Assembly (NCBI GenBank): GCA_965208965.1
Contig: OZ242384.1
Span: 1,240,001 to 1,304,000, forward strand
Direction: 5' to 3'
From: Bin5 sp965208965
Lineage (GTDB): Bacteria > Chloroflexota > Anaerolineae > Caldilineales > Caldilineaceae
DNA length: 64,000 nucleotides
In this document: one piece after another, positions 16,042 through 24,730 of the stretch
Layout of the letters: every line of letters begins with the position of its first letter
How positions within the stretch are numbered: position 1 is the first letter of the stretch
Program-made: the position numbers and the translations under genes
The notes under the pieces: generated by a model
What the model was told of the DNA's origin: nothing
Databases searched by the model: none
What the model saw: only the letters and a program-made list of their open reading frames with translations

Positions 16042-16287
16042 ATGGCCAGCATCACCGTGCGTAACCTCGAAGAAGGGCTGAAGCGCCGGCTGCGCATCCG
16101 GGCAGCTGAGAACGGTCGCTCCATGGAGGAGGAGGCCCGCGTCATCTTGAGAACGGCGCTCTATCACCATCCCCCAGCCCGGGAGAACCTTGCGGCCGCC
16201 ATTCGCGCTAGGTTTGCCCCCCTGGGCGGGGTCGAGTTGGAAATCCCTCCGCGTTCACCCATGCGTAAACCACCTCGATTCGACTGA
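16042..16287 (+). CDS. FitA-like (Arc/ribbon-helix-helix) antitoxin
   Basis: The 81-residue protein MASITVRNLEEGLKRRLRIR is a classic FitA/StbC-type N-terminus: a beta strand, then helices with AAENGRSMEEEARVILRTAL. It should bind DNA as a ribbon-helix-helix dimer and inhibit the PIN toxin through its C-terminal tail (RARFAPLGGVELEIPP). An AGGGAG site precedes the ATG. The toxin gene follows after 11 bp. Confidence 0.92.
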   Translation: MASITVRNLEEGLKRRLRIRAAENGRSMEEEARVILRTALYHHPPARENLAAAIRARFAPLGGVELEIPPRSPMRKPPRFD

Positions 16288-16298
16288 GATGATCGAAA

Positions 16299-16721
16299 AT
16301 GATCATCCTGGACACCAACGTCGTCTCAGAGCTCATGCGGCCCAACCCCAATTCCAACGTTGTGGATTGGGTTGCCGGGCAGACAGCTCTAAATCTCCAC
16401 CTATCCACAGTCAGCGAAGCCGAGTTGCTGTACGGTATTGAGATTCTGCCGCCCAGTGGAAGACGGGACAGACTGCTTGCAGAAGTAGAAGGGATGCTTC
16501 GGGAGGATTTTGATGGACGCATCCTTCCCTTTGACAGTTCCGCAGCCCGGGCCTACGCCGTGATAGCCGCCGCTCGCCGCGCCGCCGGACGTCCCATCAA
16601 TCATGCTGATTGCCAGATAGCGGCCATAGCCCGTTGTCGGAGTGCGTCGGTCGCGACAAGAGACGTGGACGACTTTGAGGGGACTGGCATTGAAGTGATC
16701 AATCCCTGGGCAATTGGATAA
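16299..16721 (+). CDS. vapC: VapC/FitB-type PIN-domain toxin
   Basis: The 140-residue PIN ribonuclease begins MIILDTNVVSELMRP (first acidic residue Asp5) and carries further conserved acids in STVSEAELLYGI, INHADCQIAAIA and VATRDVDDFEG. The family cleaves tRNA or rRNA when freed from its antitoxin. The ending IEVINPW is typical of FitB-like members. All catalytic acids are present, so the toxin looks intact. Confidence 0.93.
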   Translation: MIILDTNVVSELMRPNPNSNVVDWVAGQTALNLHLSTVSEAELLYGIEILPPSGRRDRLLAEVEGMLREDFDGRILPFDSSAARAYAVIAAARRAAGRPINHADCQIAAIARCRSASVATRDVDDFEGTGIEVINPWAIG

Positions 16722-16785
16722 ACACAGCGAAACTGACATCGGCGGTTGAAGGGTGTTTCACTGAACTTCGCCGGATCAATGATGG

Positions 16786-17010
16786 CGGGCGGATCAGCAG
16801 TTCACGATCATTGGCGCGACCACGCCGGGTGATCTGCGCGCCGCGACGGTTTCGGGCGGTGAGCGGCGGTTGATGTTGACGAGTTGGGATGCGCTGTTGG
16901 AATTTATGGAGAGAGTGGTCATTGTGGCTGGGGATGGAGATGCGGAGGCCGGAATTCGCCAATTGCGCGACATGCTCGACCGGATGGATGAGGACGCCTG
17001 TCGAACCTGA
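16786..17010 (+). pseudogene. Fragment of the 15.2-kb paralog (3' part only)
   Basis: In frame this reads RADQQFTIIGATTPGDLRAA through GIRQLRDMLDRMDEDACRT to a TGA, with no start codon and no upstream nuclease half. Bases 16786-16981 are the right copy of the direct repeat with 15601-15796. After the repeat it continues with RMDEDA, resembling RMDGDA in the product at 17077, which suggests the fragment keeps an older junction than the left copy. Confidence 0.8.
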
Positions 17011-17076
17011 CAGTTCGAAGTTGCGGAAAGAAACGGTGGGTAAGAAACCCACAACACATTAGAGAGGCCATTTATT

Positions 17077-18657
17077 ATGCCCACTGACACGACCCTTTTT
17101 GCTCACATTGCCCCTAGGCTTACCGACCGTATCGAGGATGTGGCAGTTGATGCGCTGGGTTACATCCTTTCCAATTCGGCAGCGGCGCGGAGTGCGCTGG
17201 CGGAAGTTGTGAAGGATGGAGGTGTAAGAGTAGGCTCCATCGACAGAGTAGAGACCTGGGAAATCGGCGATGAAGGGGAGATACCGGATCTCGTCTGCTT
17301 TGATGAGAATGGGGTAAAACAAGTGCTGATCGAGGCGAAGTTCTGGGCAGACCTGACCAAGAACCAGCCGAATCAGTATCTCAAGCAGTTGCTGGAAGAC
17401 AGAAATGGTAAATCCGGGGCGCTTCTGTTTGTCGCGCCTAGGGCGCGGCTGGAAACGCTGTGGCCTGAACTGTGCCGGCGGGCGGAGGAAAAGTTCGAAG
17501 TAACCGTCATGTCGAAGTCGGGTCCAGTACGTAGCGCCACAATTGGAAACTACAATCATCACATGCAGTTAACCAGTTGGGCAACTCTGCTCGAGCGGAT
17601 GGCAAGTAAAGCCAACGACGCCGAATCCGATATCGGACAGTTGCGCGGCCTGACCGACCGCATGGACGGGGATGCTTACCTGCCTTTCGGGTCTGCTGAT
17701 TTGGCGTCAGAGTCCGCGCAGCAGATGCTAGATGTGGCGCAGCTTGTTGACGATGCGACAGACCACACGAAAAGAATGGGCTGGGTAGACACAGAAGGAC
17801 TGAAAGCCGTAGCGTGGGAAACAGGATACGGTCGGTTCATTCGAATTGGAGGTGTAGAAACTTGGTTTGGCATTAACTTTAGTGGCTGGGCGCGGCACAG
17901 CGATACGCCCTTGTGGCTCTCATATTGGGAAGGCTATCATGAACAACTGGTGCAGACTGGATTGGCAACCAGAAAATTCGAAATCAACGACAGATATTGC
18001 TTCCCGATTCCGTTGCTGTCGGCAGACCACTATAGCGCAGCGCTAAATTCCGTGGTCAGTGGACTGGAGAGTATCGCGAAGGCATTTGGCTGCGCTGGAA
18101 CCGCGCCGGATCTTGTAAATTCGGACTCCCTTCGATCTTGGCGACTGAAGAATTTGGGACCTGAATTTGCTGAGCGAATGCTGGGTGTAAGGCGGCTTGT
18201 TGACGATGCGGCTAATCGCGCGACCAGTCAAGCGAAAGAGGACAATAAGAAATGGGCAAACATAGATGGGTTGAGATTGATCATTCAAGCACGAAGGACA
18301 GGGTACGGGCGGTTTATCAGGATCGGCGGTGTTAAGACGTGGTTCGGCATTCACTTTGGTGGTTGGGCCCGACACAGTAATACGCCTCTGTGGCTCACGT
18401 TGGACTATCCCGAGCACCAGAAACTGAGCGACGCTTCCGTCGTTACGCACAAAATCGACGGGAAATATTGCATTCCGATTAAGTTGCCAGCCACATTAGA
18501 ACGTGTTGAACTGCCGGATTCCTTGAACACTTCACCAACCGACGCCAAGTCCCACCAGAACCAGAAAGATTATGACGCGGTGTTGGATTCCGTGGTCGAC
18601 AGCCTGAAGAATATCGCAGAGCAGCTTACTGTTTCGGGCTCCCGACAGTCTGCATAG
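17077..18657 (+). CDS. PD-(D/E)XK-type nuclease with two copies of an unassigned C-terminal domain
   Basis: The 526-residue protein has an N-terminal nuclease-like domain with IPDLVCFDENGVKQVLIEAK (Asp71, Glu86, Lys88) and the conserved Gln/Tyr motif NQPNQYL. Residues about 215-340 and 365-518 are a tandem duplication, each with LVDDA, a helix, TGYGRFIRIGG, TWFGI, GWARHS, TPLWL and a final helix (SVVSGLESIA / SVVDSLKNIA). I do not recognise that repeated domain. The arrangement suggests a nuclease whose activity is controlled by a repeated sensor domain, so an anti-phage or DNA-processing role is possible but unproven. Its base composition is lower in GC than the sugar operons around it. It is followed by a good terminator. 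Confidence 0.72.
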   Translation: MPTDTTLFAHIAPRLTDRIEDVAVDALGYILSNSAAARSALAEVVKDGGVRVGSIDRVETWEIGDEGEIPDLVCFDENGVKQVLIEAKFWADLTKNQPNQYLKQLLEDRNGKSGALLFVAPRARLETLWPELCRRAEEKFEVTVMSKSGPVRSATIGNYNHHMQLTSWATLLERMASKANDAESDIGQLRGLTDRMDGDAYLPFGSADLASESAQQMLDVAQLVDDATDHTKRMGWVDTEGLKAVAWETGYGRFIRIGGVETWFGINFSGWARHSDTPLWLSYWEGYHEQLVQTGLATRKFEINDRYCFPIPLLSADHYSAALNSVVSGLESIAKAFGCAGTAPDLVNSDSLRSWRLKNLGPEFAERMLGVRRLVDDAANRATSQAKEDNKKWANIDGLRLIIQARRTGYGRFIRIGGVKTWFGIHFGGWARHSNTPLWLTLDYPEHQKLSDASVVTHKIDGKYCIPIKLPATLERVELPDSLNTSPTDAKSHQNQKDYDAVLDSVVDSLKNIAEQLTVSGSRQSA

Positions 18658-18735
18658 TGCCTGTCGCGGGGGTGCATTGAGCGGGCTGAAGGGCTGAACG
18701 GTTTGCGAGAGACATGGAAAAGTGGAGAGTTTCTC

Positions 18736-18768
18736 GGCCCGCCGCACCTTGTGGCGGGCTCTTTTTGT
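18736..18768 (+). terminator. Rho-independent terminator
   Basis: Stem GCCCGCC (18737-18743) / GGCGGGC (18753-18759) with a 9-base loop is followed by TCTTTTTGT. It closes the accessory islet on the plus strand. Confidence 0.85.
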
Positions 18769-18828
18769 CTTTCCGGGCTGCTCGATGAGTCTCTGAGAAC
18801 CGGGAGCAGTGGAACCCCCGGCAAAGGT

Positions 18829-18878
18829 TTGACAGATTGTGCCGTTTGCATAAGATAGACTCTATCCTTGCAGGATAG
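18829..18878 (+). promoter_or_regulatory. Promoter with overlapping inverted-repeat operator for the 19-kb importer operon
   Basis: TTGACA (18829-18834) and TAAGAT (18851-18856) are 16 bases apart. An inverted repeat CTATCC (18862-18867) / GGATAG (18873-18878) covers the expected transcription start, where a repressor would block initiation. The leader of about 120 bases up to the binding-protein gene shows nothing else. The whole gene-free stretch is 18658-18995. Confidence 0.65.
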
Positions 18879-18995
18879 CTCATTGCTGCGCAAGCCGCCT
18901 GCCCGCTCTTTTTGGCAGGGGCACATCGGACGCAACTTGGCCTGCCCCCCACAGGCCTTACCCCAATATCATAACCACACGCAAAGGAGACCCAC

Positions 18996-20330
18996 ATGCA
19001 GTCGCACAAGCTAAGCAGACGTCGTTTCTTGCAAAATTCAGCCCTCTTTACATCCGGCACGCTGCTGGCGGCGTGCGCCGGTGTAGCGGCCCCGGCGGCT
19101 TCCGAACCGGCGGCGTCAGGCGATGACGCCATGGCGGAGCCGACCGAGATCGAATTTACCGTCTGGGGCTCCTGGGACGCCACGTACGGCCTGCTGATGG
19201 ACGAGTATAAGAAGACGTTCAATACCACCGTTACCATCACTTCGGCGCCCTTCAATCAGTACCACGACCGGCTGTTGACCCGCTTCGCGTCGGGCGACCT
19301 GCCGGATGTCGGCATGATCGTCGATTTCGACTTCGCCCGCTTCCAGAACCGGGGCTTCCTCACCGACCTGACCCACTATGTCGAAGCGCATCCCACCTGG
19401 GACATCAACGAGCCGGGCTACGGCCACTTCTATGATGTGATTACCGACTTCTTCAAGTCGGAGGGCAAGCCGTACGCGATCCCCGCCGAAGTGAACCCGA
19501 TGGGGATCGGCTACAACATCGACATGTTTGAAGAGTTCGGCGTCACCACACCCTATGAACACTTCCAGAACGACACCTGGACGTGGGACACCTTCGTCGA
19601 GACGGCCAAAGAGATGATGCGCGGTGAAGGCGACGAGAAGATCTGGGGCTGGACGAACGGACCGGTGCGCATCTGGAATATCGTCAACCGCATCTGGCAG
19701 AACGGCGGCAATATCTTCAACGAGGACAAGACCGAGGTGCTCGTGGACCAGGAGGCCGCAGTCGAGGCGATCCAGTGGAAGTTCGACCTCTACCTGGTGC
19801 ATGAACTGGGGCCGGCCAACCTGCGTTCGGCGGATGCCGGCGCCGGGGGCCTGTTCGATCAGGGGCGCCTGGCCCTGCGCGACGTGGGCACGTGGACCCG
19901 CAAGGGCATGGAAGGCTCGGACATCAACTGGGGCGTCGTTCCGCAGCCCAAGTCGGTGCAGTACGCCACCTGGACGGGAGGCTTTTCCTATACGATCCCC
20001 GTGGGCGCGCCCAATCCCGACGCGGCCTGGGACATGATCCAGTACACGGCCTCGCTGGAAGGCGCGAAGTTCCTGCTGCGCAACGGCCACGCCGGCAGCT
20101 CGGTGAAGGCGGCGATGGAGTCGGACTCCTTCCTTTTCGAACCGCCCGCGCATCCCGAATCGTACCTGTTCATGATGGATACGGTGCACCCGCAGCCGTT
20201 CATCCGGCGCAACCAGGAGTTCCTGGAGATCTGGGACCGCGAGATGGACCTGGTCGCCATCGGCGAAAAGTCGGCTGAAGAAGCCGCCATCCAGATCAAG
20301 ACCGAGACGGAGCCACTGCTGGAGGCATAG
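18996..20330 (+). CDS. Sugar ABC transporter substrate-binding lipoprotein (first of the tandem pair)
   Basis: The 444-residue protein begins MQSHKLSRRRFLQNSALFTS with a twin-arginine leader and the lipobox LLAAC, then an Ala/Pro/Glu linker and the SBP_bac_1 fold (IEFTVWGSWDATYGLLMDEYKK, DLPDVGMIVDFDFARFQNRGFL, GQ-like WTWDTFVETAKEMM). It should deliver a sugar to the permeases at 20440 and 21398. AAAGGAG precedes the ATG. A long hairpin follows the stop codon. Confidence 0.94.
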   Translation: MQSHKLSRRRFLQNSALFTSGTLLAACAGVAAPAASEPAASGDDAMAEPTEIEFTVWGSWDATYGLLMDEYKKTFNTTVTITSAPFNQYHDRLLTRFASGDLPDVGMIVDFDFARFQNRGFLTDLTHYVEAHPTWDINEPGYGHFYDVITDFFKSEGKPYAIPAEVNPMGIGYNIDMFEEFGVTTPYEHFQNDTWTWDTFVETAKEMMRGEGDEKIWGWTNGPVRIWNIVNRIWQNGGNIFNEDKTEVLVDQEAAVEAIQWKFDLYLVHELGPANLRSADAGAGGLFDQGRLALRDVGTWTRKGMEGSDINWGVVPQPKSVQYATWTGGFSYTIPVGAPNPDAAWDMIQYTASLEGAKFLLRNGHAGSSVKAAMESDSFLFEPPAHPESYLFMMDTVHPQPFIRRNQEFLEIWDREMDLVAIGEKSAEEAAIQIKTETEPLLEA

Positions 20331-20364
20331 GCGCGAGAGGCAAGAAGAAAGAACGGGATTAAAG

Positions 20365-20409
20365 GAGAGAAGCAGGGAAAGAGAAGCGTTCCCGCTCCCT
20401 GCTTCTCTC
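20365..20409 (+). terminator. Intercistronic hairpin after the binding-protein gene
   Basis: Fourteen-base arms GAGAGAAGCAGGGA (20365-20378) and TCCCTGCTTCTCTC (20396-20409) enclose a 17-base loop. It lies 35 bases past the binding-protein stop and before the permease, and is followed by a TC-rich run rather than pure U. It could partly terminate or protect the upstream message. Confidence 0.65.
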
Positions 20410-20439
20410 TCTTCACTACCGCTCAGTTGGAGAACAACG

Positions 20440-21369
20440 ATGGCGACCGGGCAAAAGGCGCAAACAATTTCCGCTCCCTGGTCCATATTGCGGCCCAAGG
20501 GAAGACGTCACAAGGACCTCTATGTCGCGCTCCTGTTTCTGGCGCCCAGTCTGCTCGGTCTCTTCCTGTTGCAGGTGCTCCCCATCGGCACCGCCCTGGT
20601 GCTGGGTGTTTCCGAGTGGAACATCATCGATCCCATCAAGTTCGTCGGTCTGAGCAATTTCATCGAAGTTGCCACCGACGCAACCTTCTACCACACGCTC
20701 GAAAACACGCTCTACCTTACGGTCGGTTTGGAGGTGCTCAATACGCTCCTGGGGTTGTGCGCGGCGCTGCTGCTGAAGAACGCCATGCGCGGCATCGACC
20801 TCTACCGTACGATCTATTTCCTGCCCCTGATCACCACCTGGGCCGCGGTCGCGATCGCGTGGCGCTACATGTACAGCCTGGAAGGCCCGATCAACGCCCT
20901 GCTGGGGCCGTTGGGCATCGACCCGATCCCGTGGCTGTCGCGACCGGAGTGGGCCATGCCGGCCGTCATCATCACCATCACCTGGAAGACGCTCTCCTGG
21001 AAGACGATTATTCTTCTGGCCGGTCTGCAATCGATACCCAATGAGTTTTACGAGGCGTCAAGCATTGACGGCGCTTCGAGGTGGCAGCAGTTCTGGAAGA
21101 TCACGCTGCCGCTGCTCTCGCCGGCGATGTTCTTCGCCCTGATCATCGGCATCATCAACACGCTCCAGCTCTTCGACCCGATATTCATCATGACCGACGG
21201 CGGTCCGGCCGATTCGACCCGGACCTTGAGCTACTACATCTACACGCGCGGTTTCCAGAACCTGCGCATGGGGTACGCGGCGGCGCTTTCCTGGGTCCTG
21301 TTTGCCATCATTCTTCTCTTTACCCTCATTCAATGGGTGTTGCAAAAGCGATGGGTCTTCTACCAGTAG
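20440..21369 (+). CDS. CUT1 sugar ABC transporter permease, UgpA type
   Basis: The 309-residue permease has spans beginning near residue 31 (ALLFLAPSLLGLFLLQVLPI) and the EAA loop EFYEASSIDGASRWQQFWKITLPLL, followed by IMTDGGPADSTRTLSYYIYTRGF. It partners with the permease 29 bp downstream and the binding protein at 18996. Confidence 0.94.
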   Translation: MATGQKAQTISAPWSILRPKGRRHKDLYVALLFLAPSLLGLFLLQVLPIGTALVLGVSEWNIIDPIKFVGLSNFIEVATDATFYHTLENTLYLTVGLEVLNTLLGLCAALLLKNAMRGIDLYRTIYFLPLITTWAAVAIAWRYMYSLEGPINALLGPLGIDPIPWLSRPEWAMPAVIITITWKTLSWKTIILLAGLQSIPNEFYEASSIDGASRWQQFWKITLPLLSPAMFFALIIGIINTLQLFDPIFIMTDGGPADSTRTLSYYIYTRGFQNLRMGYAAALSWVLFAIILLFTLIQWVLQKRWVFYQ

Positions 21370-21397
21370 ACAGCGCGAACAGGCGTGGAGACTTTCA

Positions 21398-22222
21398 ATG
21401 AAGCTTAGGCGCAGAGAGACTGTCGGCCTGCAGTTGGTCACTGCCCTGGGTGCGGCAGCGCTGTTGTTCCCGTTCCTGTGGATGATTTCGGCGTCGCTGC
21501 AGACCTTGCAAGAGGTTGAAGCGTTCCCCCCGATCTGGATACCGGAAGTGCCGCAGTGGACCAACTACGTCGAGGCAGTGGTCAACTACAACATCGGCCG
21601 CGCCCTGCTCAACAGCGCCATTGTGACCACCGTGTCCGTAGTTGGCCAGTTGACCGTCTGCTCGCTGGGCGCCTATGCCTTCTCCCGTCTGCGCTTCCCC
21701 GGCCGCGACGCCATCTTCCTCCTTTTTCTGGCCACGATGATGATCCCCCACTACGTGACCATCATCCCGTTATACACGATGGTCTGGTCTGCCGGGCTGA
21801 TCGATACCTATACCGCCCTCATCTTCCCCGGCCTTTTCAGCCCGTTCGGCACTTTTCTGCTGCGCCAGTTCTTCAACCAGATCCCAATCAGCCTGGATGA
21901 AGCGACCCTGATCGACGGCGGCAACCACTGGCATATCTACCTGTACGTGATCATGCCGCTCTCCCGCGCCGGCTTGGGCGCGCTGGGTATCTTCAGCTTT
22001 CTCGGCATCTGGAACACCCTGTTCTGGCCGGTCCTAGTGATCAACTCCAAGGAGCTGTTTACGCTGCCCCTGGCGCTGGCGATGGCGCAGGGCCAGTTCA
22101 TTACGCTGATCCATATCCAGATGGCCGGCTCGGTAATCGCCTGTGTGCCGGTCATCCTTGTCTTCCTGATGCTGCAGAAACAGTTCATCTCCAGCATCGC
22201 TTTGAGCGGCATGAAACAGTAG
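21398..22222 (+). CDS. CUT1 sugar ABC transporter permease, UgpE type
   Basis: The 274-residue permease starts at the ATG at 21398 behind GGAG; the longer frame from 21302 overlaps the previous gene and was rejected. It has six spans and an EAA-like loop SLDEATLIDGGNHWHIYLYVIMPL, with the terminal ISSIALSGMKQ typical of the family. Confidence 0.93.
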   Translation: MKLRRRETVGLQLVTALGAAALLFPFLWMISASLQTLQEVEAFPPIWIPEVPQWTNYVEAVVNYNIGRALLNSAIVTTVSVVGQLTVCSLGAYAFSRLRFPGRDAIFLLFLATMMIPHYVTIIPLYTMVWSAGLIDTYTALIFPGLFSPFGTFLLRQFFNQIPISLDEATLIDGGNHWHIYLYVIMPLSRAGLGALGIFSFLGIWNTLFWPVLVINSKELFTLPLALAMAQGQFITLIHIQMAGSVIACVPVILVFLMLQKQFISSIALSGMKQ

Positions 22223-22252
22223 TGAAAGCTGTCAAACTAAAGGAGTCTGACT

Positions 22253-23608
22253 ATGACGGATCAAAGTTTGAGCAGACGTCGATTTCTGCAAAGTTCGGCG
22301 CTGGTTGCGGGCGGCGCGTTGATGGCGGCTTGCGCTCCCGTGGCAGGAGACCCGGGTGCGGCTGCAGCCGACGAAGGCGACTCGATGTCGGAAGAGCCGG
22401 TCGAGCTGGTCGCCCAGTATTGGGGTACGCGGCCGGAGTTCATCGAAGACCGCGAAATCCTGGCCCAACGAATGACGGAGAAATTCCCGAATGTGACGGC
22501 CAGCCAGAACTCGGTACCGGGCGGACAGTACGGTGAAAAGGTGCTGACGGCGATCGCGGCCGGGACACCGCCGGACACGATGCAACTGAACCACAGGTGG
22601 GAGCCGTTCTTCCGGGGCCAGGAAGCGCTGCTGAATGTGATTCCTTTCGCCGACGCGGACGACGAGTTCAGCTTCGATGTGTTCTACCCGCGGATCATCG
22701 AACTAGGCACGACCGAAGGCCAGCTGGTAACCGTGCCGCGCGGTTGGAACCCGTTCGTGATCTACTACAACCGGGCGCTCTTCCGCGAGGCCGGCCTGGA
22801 CGATCTGCCCACCTCCTGGGAAAACGATACCTGGAACTGGGACTCGTTCCTGGAGACGGCCCAGGCCCTCACGGCCGACTCCGACGGGGACGGCAGAACG
22901 GACGTGTACGGCATGTTCTTCCCCTACTGGTATCCGTTCCTGCGGCTCGGCGGCGGGGACGTGCTGTCAGACGACCAGCAGTCTTCCGGTCTTGGCAGCC
23001 CGGAGGCGCTGGCCGCGCTTCAGTGGCTGGCAGATTTGCGGCTGACGCACGGTGTCTCCCCCACCCCGGCTGAAATCGAGGGGCTGGGAAGCGCACAGGA
23101 CCTCTTCACCGCCGGACGGGTGGCGATGTTCACGGCCGGCGCCTGGGGGATCGGCGCCCTCACGCGCGTTGAGGGGCTGGACTGGGATGTCGGGCCGCTG
23201 CCGCGCGCGGCGGGCCAGCCTCCGGTCGGCTACACCCAATACTACGGACACGGTATTCCCAAGGGCACCCAGAGCGCGGAATGGTCGTGGGAGTACCTCA
23301 AGATCATCAGTGACGAGGAAAGCAACATTACTGTCGCGCAGACGATCGGCGACGTACCGGCAATGCGCCATATTGCGGAGAGCGAACACTTCGCGGGGCT
23401 GCCAAAGCCGCCGACGCGGCAGGTGTTTATCGACAGCGCGCCGCACATGCAGGTCTGGCCCACGATCGCGCCGATTACCGAGATCATGTCGAGGGCGATC
23501 ACGCCTGAGCTGAACCTGGCATTTCTGGGGGAGAAGTCGGTTGAGGACGCAGTCGCGGCGGCCGGACCCCAGGTCGACGAGATCCTAGCTGCATTCTGGG
23601 GAAATTAG
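22253..23608 (+). CDS. Sugar ABC transporter substrate-binding lipoprotein (second of the tandem pair)
   Basis: The 451-residue protein begins MTDQSLSRRRFLQSSALVAG with a Tat-type leader and a lipobox MAAC. The mature part has the SBP_bac_1 pattern (ELVAQYWGTRPEFIEDREILAQ, AGTPPDTMQLNHRWEPFFRG, YYNRALFREAGLDDLPTSWEND). It belongs with the permeases at 23766 and 24731. AAAGGAG lies 8 bases before the ATG. A strong terminator follows it, so the permeases downstream depend on read-through or their own promoter. Confidence 0.94.
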   Translation: MTDQSLSRRRFLQSSALVAGGALMAACAPVAGDPGAAAADEGDSMSEEPVELVAQYWGTRPEFIEDREILAQRMTEKFPNVTASQNSVPGGQYGEKVLTAIAAGTPPDTMQLNHRWEPFFRGQEALLNVIPFADADDEFSFDVFYPRIIELGTTEGQLVTVPRGWNPFVIYYNRALFREAGLDDLPTSWENDTWNWDSFLETAQALTADSDGDGRTDVYGMFFPYWYPFLRLGGGDVLSDDQQSSGLGSPEALAALQWLADLRLTHGVSPTPAEIEGLGSAQDLFTAGRVAMFTAGAWGIGALTRVEGLDWDVGPLPRAAGQPPVGYTQYYGHGIPKGTQSAEWSWEYLKIISDEESNITVAQTIGDVPAMRHIAESEHFAGLPKPPTRQVFIDSAPHMQVWPTIAPITEIMSRAITPELNLAFLGEKSVEDAVAAAGPQVDEILAAFWGN

Positions 23609-23648
23609 CAGCGGCGCGTTGAGCGCTGCCGTTGCTCGTATGTATCCG

Positions 23649-23683
23649 AAGAGGAGAGGAAACAATCCTCTCCTCTTTTGGTT
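23649..23683 (+). terminator. Terminator/hairpin after the second binding-protein gene
   Basis: Perfect 12-base arms AAGAGGAGAGGA (23649-23660) and TCCTCTCCTCTT (23666-23677) with loop AACAA are followed by TTGGTTT. Its arm sequence belongs to the same purine/pyrimidine family as the dispersed elements. Confidence 0.8.
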
Positions 23684-23765
23684 TAGAATATTCATTAACG
23701 GCTGGCGGCGGGGCGCGCTCCGGGGCGCTATCTGCTGACCACCAGTCTTCGGAAAGGGAGAGGTG

Positions 23766-24728
23766 ATGCGCAGCAGGCAAGCGCAGGTCGGTCAGGCCGC
23801 AAACGAACCCGCGGCCGGGAATCGGCCGCGTATGAGCGGCATCGCGCGCAAGGAGGCGATCGCCGGCTACATCGCAATTTCACCCTGGCTGCTGGGGTTC
23901 CTCATCTTTCAGCTGGCGCCGATCTTGGCGGCCTTCTATATCAGTTCGACCGAATGGCGTATCCTGTCGGCCCCGGAGTTCATCGGCGTGCACAACTTCG
24001 ACAAGCTGCTGTTCAAGGATGACCTCTTCTGGCAGAGCATCAAAGTGACGGTCATCTATGTCGTCTTCCGCGTGCCTGTTTCTGCCATACTTTCGCTCGC
24101 GCTGGCGTTGCTGATGAACCAGCAGCTGGCCGGCCGCCGCCTCTTCCGCACGATCTACTATCTGCCGGCGGTCATCCCTCTGGTGGCGGTCAGCATGATG
24201 TGGATCTGGATCTTCAACCCGGAATACGGGGTGCTGAACTCTTTCATCAGGCTGTTCGGCGTTGAAGGACCCCAGTGGATTCATTCCTCGCGCTGGGCGC
24301 TGCCTGCCCTGATTATCATGAGCCTGTGGCAGGTGGGGACCGGCATGGTCATCTTTCTGGCCGGCCTGCAGGGCATCCCGGCCCATCTCTACGAAGCGGC
24401 AACGATCGATGGCGCCAACACATGGCAGCGGTTTCTGAAAGTCACCTTGCCAATGCTTTCGCCGGTTGTTCTGTTTGCTCTGGTGATGAATGTGATCGGA
24501 AGTTTCCAGATCTTTACGCAGGCCTACATCATGACTGCGGGCGGCCCCGGGAACGCGACCCTTTTTCTTGTCCTCTACATCTACCGTAACGCCTTCGAAT
24601 GGTTCCACATGGGCTATGCTTCGGCGCTGGCGTGGGTACTGTTCGTGGTCGTTCTGGTCATTTCGCTCATCATGCTGCGCTCGTCGGAACACTGGGTGCA
24701 CTACGAAGGCAGGATTGGGGGCGCTTGA
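23766..24728 (+). CDS. CUT1 sugar ABC transporter permease, UgpA type
   Basis: The 320-residue permease starts at ATG 23766 (a GTG lies one codon upstream) behind GGGAGAGG. It has spans from AGYIAISPWLLGFLIFQLAPIL onward and the EAA loop HLYEAATIDGANTWQRFLKVTLPML, then IMTAGGPGNATLFLVLYIYRNAF. It pairs with the permease two bases downstream. Confidence 0.93.
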   Translation: MRSRQAQVGQAANEPAAGNRPRMSGIARKEAIAGYIAISPWLLGFLIFQLAPILAAFYISSTEWRILSAPEFIGVHNFDKLLFKDDLFWQSIKVTVIYVVFRVPVSAILSLALALLMNQQLAGRRLFRTIYYLPAVIPLVAVSMMWIWIFNPEYGVLNSFIRLFGVEGPQWIHSSRWALPALIIMSLWQVGTGMVIFLAGLQGIPAHLYEAATIDGANTWQRFLKVTLPMLSPVVLFALVMNVIGSFQIFTQAYIMTAGGPGNATLFLVLYIYRNAFEWFHMGYASALAWVLFVVVLVISLIMLRSSEHWVHYEGRIGGA

Positions 24729-24730
24729 GA

